From positions 7,936,001-8,000,000 of the forward strand of contig JAILWY010000006.1 of NCBI GenBank assembly GCA_022113835.1: a stretch of DNA of 64,000 nt, in the 5' to 3' direction. This DNA is from Atopsyche davidsoni (lineage: Eukaryota > Arthropoda > Insecta > Trichoptera > Hydrobiosidae). The position numbers and the translations under genes were made by a program. Below the pieces are notes generated by a model, which made no database searches, had not been told where the DNA came from, and worked only from the letters and a program-made list of their open reading frames with translations. This document shows, in pieces, positions 53,926 to 64,000 of the stretch; within the stretch, counting starts at the first letter, position 1; each line of letters begins with the position of its first letter.

Positions 53926-56900
53926 TCCTCTGGGGAGAGGTACTTTTTTATTTAGATATTTAAGCATTTTTATAGTTATCGAAAAATTTGTAACTGCGAT
54001 TTTAGGTATTTTCTATTGTACTCTCTGAAAAAAGTGGTACATTAAGTCGTATATACTTTATTCTTCAGACGCCCAAGCTGGATAGATGAAAGTCTATCGA
54101 TTACGTCCACGGGGAGCATTCTCGAGTGCTAGAAGAGTTTTAGCAGTCGTTTCCCGTATAGTTTGAGTATGAAGCTCAAATTTTTGCCCAAGAATGTAAG
54201 CTACTAAAGCCTTAAATAGAAAATCGGATATTTTCTGATCGATTAATATTACCTTCTCATTCATAATTAACGTCGTATTAATAAACGGACGCTTATATAA
54301 TTATTTACAATAATTAAATGTTGCGTATTTTATTTCCATCTAGGCTGTGATTTTCTTTATTATTATTTAAATTAATTCGGACTTAATCATTATTAATTGT
54401 ATTAATTTCCAATTACTTCAGATGATGTTTCAACAAAGTATGGCACACTTCAACGAAGCTCTCAAAATTATTTATAAAATACTTTATTCACGTTGTATGC
54501 TTTATTTTGAAAAATTAAGCAGGGGTACTCTTTAAATATTTTGATGAAAACGTGCGGCCAATAGTTCTCATGTTGAATAAGAATAAGGGATGAACTAATT
54601 GTAGCTGACAGGGCGGAGGGGTGAAACGTTGAGCAAATCGGATTAGACTTGAAAAAAGTTTCGCTGCACGGAAAAATACACATGCAACAACAGAATCCTG
54701 AAAACCTGAAAATTTTGCACTCTAAAAGTATTGTTCTGGAAATAATAGTATTTGTTTTTGTAAATGATTTCACTGGTTTTTTTTATTAAACCGTAAATAC
54801 AAATGCGTTTATGATTATCAAATTCGCTATTCGATATTTTATAGAGAACCAATTACACAGAGATACCACCAATAACCGCATAATTTAACTAGTAAGAAAT
54901 AAATTAATTCATACATTTCATGTTCTGCATGAGAATTCCTTTCTACAATAGAATAAGAATTAATTTGCGTTATAAATTTGTACCCTTTTAGTTCGCTTGT
55001 GTAAATTTGCAAATCTAAGTATAATTGCAAATGTTGGAATGAGAATTTAACGGATTGTTTGTTATGATAAAATGAAGAAAAAATCGTATGAATATTTTTC
55101 AGTAGTAAAAACGAGAACAGTTTGGCAAAGTAATTTTTACTGCCTGAAAGTAATGGCCACGTGACGTGGTCAGCAAAAAGGCCATGCGAGACCTTTTATT
55201 AATAAATTGGCTTTTTAATGAATTTTGATTAAATAAATGCTGGCTTCATTGGGATAATAATTGATTTAAATAGACAAATGGAAGAAAATAACAAGTAATT
55301 TTCTAATTTATGAAAACTTTTCATTTATACTTGTTCCACTTATTTAATTGTTAACAGGTTGTACTATTATACAATAATTGTTGAATAAGATAAGTATTAA
55401 ATTTTTATAGGAAAAAAATATCATACTCGACAGTTATTTTATATTTCTGGATATGTTTTTTGTTTTATCAAAAAAGCGGTAGATTGTTTTTAAAGGGTAC
55501 AAATAAATCTCTAACTCAACTTTATAAATGTATAAGAATTCTTGGTTTTATTATTCAGTTTTTAAAGCAGTATAATAAGATTTTAAATGAAGTTTTATGT
55601 CCACTTTCTGTGTATATTCCATCTGCCCTACGTTCAATAAAGCTAAGTATGAACATAGGAAAAAAACTCGTGTTTATTTCCCAGCTGCTCAAATATTTAT
55701 ACGACCTCTGGGATAAATCTTGCAACCCCAAGCTATACATTTGGGCAGCGACCCTTAAGCTTTCTCTTACATTTTTATGTTACATTATAATAAATGTGTA
55801 TATCATGTATTTATATTAACGGAGATACGTCACAGACGTGAAAAAATCTCCTCTCAAACAATATATAAATTCAATTTATATATTTACAATTACGAATACC
55901 ATTTTTGACTTTTAAAAAGTCAACCCCTTGAATAAAATACAAAAATATTTTTCAGCTTTTTTTATCGCACACGAGAGTAATATTTTATATGAAATTAATT
56001 TATTTTTATTATATTTGAATTCAACGCAATTAAAATGATATAATCTTGTTTTTGTGTTTATTTAATTTTAATAAAAAAATATATATATATTAAAGGAAAT
56101 AGCTTAGAAAAATCTGTTTCCGTGTAACGCAATTACGGAACCGCTGACTCAGGATCTCCTGAAATAAATCACTTACGAGTTTCAGAGGGAAGCAAAACAC
56201 ACGTAGAGGCGTTCTCACCTTAATGAGTTTTATATTGCTCCAGCTTTATACTCAAAATAAAAGTTACTCATATTGAGGTAAAGGCGCTAATGCAGACAGT
56301 CAAGGCACTCCTCGTTCAATAAAGTTGTCTCAATTAAGACACCTTTTCAAGAGATACATTTGAATTGATATGTACTCGTGGGGTAATAAAAATAAAACTA
56401 GACAGAAACGATGCTAGATTCAGAAACTCCCAAGGTGTATTTATTTTAATGTGGTTACACTATATTTTCAGGCATAATTATAAAAAAGGGGGAAATTATA
56501 ATATTTCGAGTTGTGCGTCCCAACTTTGTTTGAAATGCGAAATACCTTGGTTTATTTTTTAAGAAATAACGACAAACCGATATTTGTTTTTATTTTAATA
56601 AATGAAGAACATTTTTTTCTTTATATGTATTACTGTAATTATTATATGCATTGATTTTTCCTTAATAATATTATATATTTTATTATATATTGAAGTCTGA
56701 AATATTCTGATACAATATTGTATCAAAACAGTGACGCTCTGCCAAAACCAGACTGAAAAACTTTTATACACAATTGTGAAATTATCAGTGTCTTTAAGCA
56801 TTGATTTTTTTAACGTTTTCACGAATACTTGCATGATTTCGTTGTCAACTTTTTTTAAATGTTTCTAGATATTTAAACCACGTTGAATCTTGTTTCTGAC

Positions 56901-59900
56901 CTTAGATATAATTCAGCGACATTTTACGCTTAGCAACTTTTCGTGTTAAAAATAATTGAGTTGGTTTAATATATGTAAGTAGTAATAGCGACTAGGGATT
57001 GCGTGCTAAAGCGAAATGCTAATTTCTCACATATATCTTAGAAAAAATCTACGAAATAGAAAAATCCAATAGATGACCAACTTACATTGGACTTGCGTGA
57101 GCGAAGAAAAACATACTATCAGGCATTATTCAGAGCGTTTTCTTTTTCGCAGAGGTAAAATTCCTTACGTGACTTAGAAAGTTTGGAGAGTTTCTTCGCA
57201 GTATTTTATAGGTAATCATTTTGCACGTGAAACGACGAACAGAATCTCATTCAAGCCCACATCTACTGAAACCTGAAACATCGCCAAAAAGATCCCCTAA
57301 CACGGGCGGGTTTCATTTTTATAAAAATATTATTTCTTATATTAAGTAATGTTCAATTTATCTCATGCTTTACACGGTCGTACTCAAAACTATCGGTAAC
57401 TTAATAATATTTCAGGTTACGAAACTGTTCATCCCTGGAAACTACCTACGTGTTTTAACACATATTATATGCGTGTCTCGTGCCAAGACCTTTGTAGGAT
57501 CAGGGATGCCAGTCAAAAGGGTAGTTTTCCCTCCCTAATGCTTCACCAGGCAGTGTGACTCAAATACATATTTTTGATATTTAAATAAAATACTATTGTG
57601 ATATTTTCTACATGTATCTTACAATTTTACAACGAGGTAGCTATAAATCAATATAAAATTCCATAAAAAAATAGTTTAGATTTTAGATTTTTTACTAATG
57701 ATTACTACAATGGTAAAATACACTTTGGTAACATGTAGAAACAATAATTCCAACAAAAAATAGATCAAAATTATTTGTTATTTTGTCCAATACTATGGTT
57801 GAAATCTGACAGCCTTAGAATCAATTTAAAGATATTGTTTCGCTTTTATTATTCATATCGAAGTACGGGTATACAGCACAGTGTGTATTTCCAATAATCG
57901 CGTATTTATTCGCGAGGCTATCGGTGAAAGCCAATTCGTCCATGTTACCCTCCTTGTGTGACCCTAATCACCCCGCGTCCCCTCTGTGTTCCCACTTTCA
58001 GTAAATAGGAAGTGCTTTTGGCTGGCGGAAACCACGCGCCGGCGAGGGAAATGCGGGTAAGGGAAGTAAACCGAGCTGAAATACTAACCAACCGAAAATT
58101 GAGAGTAACGTGAAAGTGTCCATGACACGCAACCCTCTCCGCCAGGGGTGGCGAATCATACTTACTCCACGCATATGCTCATGACAATAGATTATCATTT
58201 ACTTTTTTTCCACGTATCGATTTGGTTATGAACTTGTGTATTGGAAAGGACGACAGTCAACATTTACTGCGGAATCTAAAAACAATCAATTTTTTGTTGT
58301 ATATGTGATTCATATGCTTGATTATCGATTGTGAAAAGTTTTTTTTGGAGCAGATTTAATATGATTGAAATATATCGACCCGTGCCTACGCTGGGAATTT
58401 ATAAAAAAAAACTCATGTTTAACAGCATTTGTTATCAGTGATTGTTTAATTGTTTATCTTCGGACTTATTTTATTTGTCAACCCTACTCCGAACCGCGAA
58501 AGGGGACCAATTATGGCCAAACAAGTTTGGCAATATTTTTATAGGTAAGTGCCTACCCCTTGAGTATTTTAGTGTCACAGTATTTTTAGAAAAAAGGCAG
58601 AACTTTTCTTTTCAAATGATTGTTTCCGGATTTGTACCAAAAAGATTAATTGCCTCACGTAACACGTGACGTAGATAAAAAGCTGTTTTTCAAAAGATTT
58701 GAGGCAATTGTTGCAATTGAAAACCTTTTTTTTTTTTATTCTTTAGAAGATCAGATAGAAAGCCCTAACCGATAAAGATTTTATGTTTTTTCTCTGTACA
58801 CAACAAGGCTACTAGAAAAAATTCCTTACGAATTGGAGAATCAAAGTTAATTCCTATCAATTCTATCTTATTGCTCTTTTGCTTATCTTTTTTCAGCAGC
58901 TTCTAAATCTAGCAGAAAAGAAAAGTAGTCACAACAGACTTCTCATGAAACCTATCTATGTTGGTAAAAGTAAGAACTTTCCACTTATCTAATTTATAGT
59001 TTGTTTTATCTTAATTGAAATTGAGTTGAAGTTGTGCAAAAAATAATCCATTTTCAAACATAAAAAAAATAAAGTAAAAAAAATTGTTAAATTTTTATCA
59101 AAAATTTATCACATATTGATCTTAATCATGAAGGTGTGTATTGGACACTTACCTATTTAATAAACATTGATGTTCAAATATCGTTAAAGATTTATTTAAA
59201 AGGTTTAGCCTAAATAAATACTATTATATATTTTATTTCACAAGATCTACCAAACAAATATTTTTTTAACTGAAAGATAATTAATAACCGTATGTTAAAA
59301 ATATTAAGATCTGATGTTTTTTAAGAAATTTGAGTCTACTGGATAGAAGAGTGAAGTGTGCTATACCCAATCCTATTACGTCATTAAATTGTAACTAATG
59401 AGATCGAATATTTACTGACTTAAAAGACACTGATGATTGTCTCTGTGGATTCAACTCTCTAATAATTGACTGATTACTACCTTTGTACGTCCCAGCTGGC
59501 AATATTACCAGACATAAAATTTTATTTATATATGCAAAAAGGTTTTTGCGGTTTTTTAATAATTAAAATTGTTTTTTTATTTAACTCTCGCAATTCTTTG
59601 TTTAAAGTATTTTTTTTATCAACTTTTGTTGACAAAAATATACATATAAGTACATGCTTTCAGATGGACGTCCTTAATCAGCAGGTTTAAAAATATCGGT
59701 GATTGTGATTAATCGCGAGTAGGGAAGTGTTGAAATTCGGAAAAAGCATTAAAATTTAAAAGGTTTAGATCCGGGACTGACCCAATTTTGAACTCAACAA
59801 GATTAACTTGTTCCCGTGTGAGTTTATTGCTTAATGGACAAGTGTCTGGGTCGGTGGGACGAGCTCCCTTAACGAGATGAATTTTATATATTCGTTCGTA

Positions 59901-60814
59901 TTAATTGTGACACAAGAAATATATAATACGTATACTTACAATGCGTAAAGTCGAAGCTGCATTTTTGTTCGTTTTTATTTTTTTAACTTAAGTACTGCTG
60001 TATTCTTCTCCAATAAGATATAAAATATTTTCTATTGGTACATATCAAATCTTCAAAATCGTGCCCAAGTTTCACGCCTCAACAACTATAAGACTGTAAA
60101 ATAAAAAGCGATGTATTTTGAAGTCAGTACGTCGGAAAACCATAGCTTACTTAAATCTAGCTTAGCAAATAACAGTATATTTGCATTCCAAACATTATAA
60201 ATGGATTCAATGCGATGTTTCGTTTCCGTGATGTATATCTATAATTCAACAGAATCATTCGTGTCATTTTTTATTCACAATCCACAGAGTGTCTATATAC
60301 CCTTTTGCTTTGATAATAACCTTCGTGGTAATACGGATCGATGGTCAGTTTGGACTCGATTGAACCTCGAGTGTTTGTAATAACATCGTATTTAATATTT
60401 TAATGCGCTTGCAGGTGATCAGACTTAGCATGCGATGTGAAAAATAAAACAAAACTAATAGTATTAATTAATAATGCACCGTTGTAGACACCATCAGGTG
60501 TACGGTTACCTCCATAATTATAACGGGCGAGTAAAAACTTTGTTATACAGTAAATGCAGTAAACGCTTTCGATTATTTGTTTCCAATGAAATATCAATTT
60601 AAAAGTACCGTTTAAATAAATGTTCGTTAATTTTTAGAATTTTAGAATTTTTTTCACATAAGCTGAAGAATGTCTCAAATATTCATGTAAGAATAACCGT
60701 CGAAATTAGATTCATCAAACTTAAATACATATCAATTTAATTACTGTTTCGATTGTTTATATGATGATAAACGCTTGCTATAACAATATCGAAGATTTGT
60801 TAAGAAATTATTGT

Positions 60815-60955
60815 TTAGTATAATAATACTATTGAGCAGCAGCAATACGTAATCATCATTCACTGTTTACCCTAAGAAAACTATGAACAGACTTGTTCAT
60901 TGAGATGATCATCAAACTCTTCTGAGCGGCACCTAAAGAAGAATAGCAATACGGT
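60815..60955 (+). repeat. Dispersed repeat family, copy 4
   Basis: Contains TTGAGCAGCAGCAATACGTA, CTAAGAAAACTATGAACAGA and GCACCTAAAGAAGAATAGCA, matching the other copies. Confidence 0.55.
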
Positions 60956-61516
60956 TTCAGTAGTAAGAAAGTTAAGTAATCGTTTATTGTGGCCAGTATT
61001 TTGATTACCACATAACTAAATCAGTAAATGCTTTGTTGTATAAATAATTCATTTGGGTTATGGTTTCCATATTGCCGTGTCGCATAGCTTGAACAAAGCA
61101 CCGCGTTTAATTGGGGTTTTGCGAAAATTGATCCTGCGTCGTATAAATTTTATTGCCAAATATTACAAACTTCGTAGGACTTGTGGTATCGAAATGAAAA
61201 TATAAAAATATAATATTTCACTTAGTTTTCTGAAATCGGTAGTTTTATTGTTTTAATCTCAAAAATAATCTCCTGAGGTATATTCATTTATAACACAAAG
61301 AGTTCATTGTAATTTATATTTATATTTTAAAGAGACTTTTTTTTGTTTATGTAGAATTACTTGATATATAAATAATAATTATAATAAAATGTTGTTTAAA
61401 ATGATTCATAACCAATATGTATTTAATACATTAAATAAATATTAGCTGCAAAATAAATTAAGGAAAGAATCGCAATTATGCAGGGATTTTTTTAAGATTT
61501 CAACGTAGTTTTTAAC

Positions 61517-61517
<1 letters not shown>

Positions 61518-61578
<61 letters not shown>
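61518..61578. repeat. (TA)n microsatellite
   Basis: Pure AT dinucleotide run of about 60 bases. Confidence 0.95.
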
Positions 61579-61582
<4 letters not shown>

Positions 61583-62454
61583 TCACAATCGCAATACAAC
61601 AAAATAATGGACTAAAAAGGTAAAAATTGTTTACTAAGACCTCTTTTAATAACTAATAACGTAATGAAGTATAATACTTGTATGATTGTTTCACAACACC
61701 TTCATTATTTCTTGAAAATAAAGAAATTAAAGTAATAAAAAGTCTCGAATAGAATATGTTGATGGATTATGGTTTCCACGTACCCTGGGTTATGAATGAT
61801 GTTGCCAATTAGCTACTGTGCTTGCCAGACGGGCTGGTATAGAGGTGCCGGGGAAGATTCAACAAATTATACTTTTTTGTGCTCTGTTCGAGCATTAACA
61901 TTTGCTGCCTCTCTCAGATGAATTTATTTGATCTTTATAAAGGATTCTTAATGAAAACTGAAAAACCACCCGATAAAAAATACTCATAATTTATTTGGGT
62001 TTGTTATACATGTACATTAAGAAATATATAAATGTTAATGTAGTATTAAATCTTCTTAATCATAAGATATGCTTAGGAAATGTATAGTTCTATAAAAGCT
62101 GATTAAGGGTCTTGCTACCTAACCTTGCTAGGTGTCCATCCCCCGTCTGCCAAGTTGATTTTTTTACAGATTATTGAGGAAATTATGAATTATATTTATC
62201 TATTTTTTATTATTTAATTAACGTCCACTTTCAGGGTAAAATAAAATCTTGAAGATGTTGAAAAATTGGATAAAATGACGACTTTTCAAAACCAAAGTTT
62301 GTTAAAGATTTTTTTTTATCAATTTTTAAAATAATAAATCGCACAGGGTTTATATTTAATCTTTTAATTCCAATTGAAAAAAAGACTATTTAAATGTTTA
62401 GGACTCTTAGAACAGAGACATGACGAATCTCCATATTCCTACACTTCAATCGGT

Positions 62455-63145
62455 AAAACACATATTTATCATATTAAAAGTAAATTCACAAGAAATAAAA
62501 ATATATTATGTTCGGAAGAAGGGATGTATCTAACTTTTTGCATTTATTTTTTTATGATTGGTGCAGTCAATTTTTCCCAAAACGGACAAGAAGATGATAA
62601 AAAAAAACTCGAGTATGGGACTTGGGCCCTTAACGGTCTGTCAGGACTCACCATGACAGATCCCACAAGGAATGGAACGGAGTCGCGGCCCCCAAAAACA
62701 CATATTTATCATATTAAAAGTAAATTTACAAGAAATAAAAATATATTCTGTTCGGAAGAAGAGATGTATCTAACCTTTTGCATTTAATTTTTTTTGATTG
62801 GTGCCGTCGATTTTTCGCAAAACGGACCAGAAAATGTACATAAAAAATAATGGCCCTTAACGGTCTGTCAGGACTCACCATGACAGATCCCACAAGGAAT
62901 AGAACGGAGTCGCGGCCCCCAAAAACACATATTTATCATATTAAAAGTAAATTTACAAGAAATAAAAAAATATTCTGTTCGGAAGAAGGGATGTATCTAA
63001 CCTTTTGCATTAAATTTTTTTTTATTGGTGCAGTCGATTTTTCGCAAAACGGACCAGAAAATGATCAAAAAAAATAATGGCCCTTAATGGTCTGTCAGGA
63101 CTCACCATGACAGATCCCACAAGGAATGGAAGGGAGTCGCGGCCC
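62455..63145 (+). repeat. Satellite-like tandem repeat, ~227-240-bp unit, three copies
   Basis: The landmark ACACATATTTATCATATTAA recurs at about 62,459, 62,699 and 62,926 (spacing 240 and 227). Each unit ends in a GC-rich block with GGTCTGTCAGGACTCACCAT and GGAACGGAGTCGCGGCCCCC. The hairpin TCTGTCA...TGACAGA is inside that block. A fourth GC block at 63,079-63,140 begins a new, different GC-rich sequence. The frames open through the repeat are not convincing genes. Confidence 0.85.
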
Positions 63146-63370
63146 CCAAGGTCAGCGGAACTCTCAGCTGGAACTCCAGCTGCAGGGCCCCAGCTTCCGG
63201 GGGGGCTTCTTGCGTGTCCTTGGGAGGGCCCATGGCTGGCGTGTGGTGAGGGGGGGGGGGGGAGGAGGATGCGTGGCTCAGACGACCGACCGGGACGAGA
63301 GCTCGGACGCTACTGAGGGCAGCCAGGCCGGCCAATGGCGAGCGGAGCCGACAGGGGCGTGCGCCAAGGC
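63146..63370. other. GC-rich island with a 12-base G run
   Basis: Follows the satellite directly. Contains GAGGGGGGGGGGGGAGGAGG near 63,249, a potential G-quadruplex, and several CpG sites. An open frame runs through it without recognisable domains. Could be a promoter island or the body of the element whose end makes the satellite. Confidence 0.4.
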
Positions 63371-64000
63371 ATTATTATTTTTTAAATTCAGAATGAAAAG
63401 TGTCGCTCGTTTGTTTGACTACCCCTGGCGGGTGGACTGGAAGGAATTGGTACGAATAAAGAAAAACCTCATAAGATTACGAACAGCAAAAAAAACTTTT
63501 TCTTAAAGTCGTGTAAGGAATGAAAATTGCTCAAAAGTTTTGCTCTCATTTACTTTGTACGTACTTTTAAAATAATCAGCAAAATTGTGTTCTAGTTAAA
63601 AATCAAAAACTTTGTATAAATAAATTATCTCATTTTTTGAATTCAAAGTGTTTATTTATTTATAAAAATGACTACATGAGATAAATGGGGTCGTGTTTTT
63701 TTTGCTACAAGAGCAAAATATCAACAAAAACCCCTGGAATGAACCGCAGTTTTCTTTGAGGTAAGTCGATACTTTAACCTCTGAGCTTTCAACTAATGAG
63801 TGTAAATAATGAAGGCCGTTTGTTATTTTACCACCAGTATGTACTGGTCTTAGTCAAAAAAGAGTTCTTTAATACTAAGCAAACAATTTTTTTTATGTAT
63901 TAAGTTAAATACTAAACTCTTTAAACCTAAATATTTAACATCAATAACATTTTAAAAAATACTAAGTCTTAATATATAGGCAACGGTTAACTTTTAAAAA

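Larger units (their letters stand above)
53926..62400. other. Gene-poor region
   Basis: No exon could be supported. The region holds dispersed-repeat copy 4, a TA microsatellite and mostly unique AT-rich DNA. A GC-richer patch at 57,900-58,200 has a signal-peptide-like open frame, treated as a finding only. Confidence 0.45.

Noticed and set aside
55460..55819. 119-codon plus-strand frame
   Set aside because: Low-complexity, Leu/Ile/Lys/Tyr-rich translation of AT-rich DNA with no motif or context.
63126..63506. 126-codon frame in the GC-rich island
   Set aside because: Composition reflects GC-rich DNA and a G run; no recognisable domain, no promoter or splice context.

Overview
The window is eukaryotic nuclear DNA from an AT-rich insect genome. 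Genes are split by introns with canonical GT/AG borders, and OBP promoters carry TATA boxes. The gene content is an array of odorant-binding proteins (OBPs) followed by three conserved animal genes. All OBPs here are of the four-cysteine 'Minus-C' type, which is common in beetles and also found in bees, so a beetle is my best guess; this rests on protein style only.

Layout. (1) 1-25,035: eleven Minus-C OBP genes. Ten lie head-to-tail on the minus strand. The eleventh (24,100-24,800, plus strand) is a near-identical inverted copy of the tenth. Most genes have three coding exons: a short signal-peptide exon, a phase-0 linker exon of 15-24 codons, and one exon with the whole OBP domain. The last two genes lack the linker. 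The second gene (1,937-6,444) is exceptional: its linker exon has been amplified to twelve intact copies plus two decayed ones, predicting a 366-residue protein with a long repetitive Ser/Thr/Asn/Lys/Pro-rich N-terminal stalk. (2) 28,787-34,935, plus: a complete 14-exon gene for a TBC-SH3-RUN protein (SGSM3 family). (3) 37,552-40,075, plus: jagunal, an ER membrane protein, in four exons. (4) 43,461-47,857, minus: the catalytic part of katanin p60; its N-terminal MIT exons were not found. (5) 47,900-64,000: gene-poor DNA with a possible solo LTR, a TTAA-flanked piggyBac-derived remnant, two GC-rich islands, a 1.4-kb AT-rich minisatellite and a ~230-bp satellite. One GC island holds a possible first exon of a plus-strand membrane protein.

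Between genes there are fragments of Penelope-like retroelements, including three hammerhead-ribozyme-like motifs, a family of ~100-190-bp dispersed repeats (four copies seen), MITE-like elements and perfect palindromes.

The OBPs are predicted to be secreted small-molecule binders. The TBC protein, jagunal and katanin are housekeeping genes of membrane traffic, ER organisation and microtubule severing; nothing suggests they work with the OBPs.
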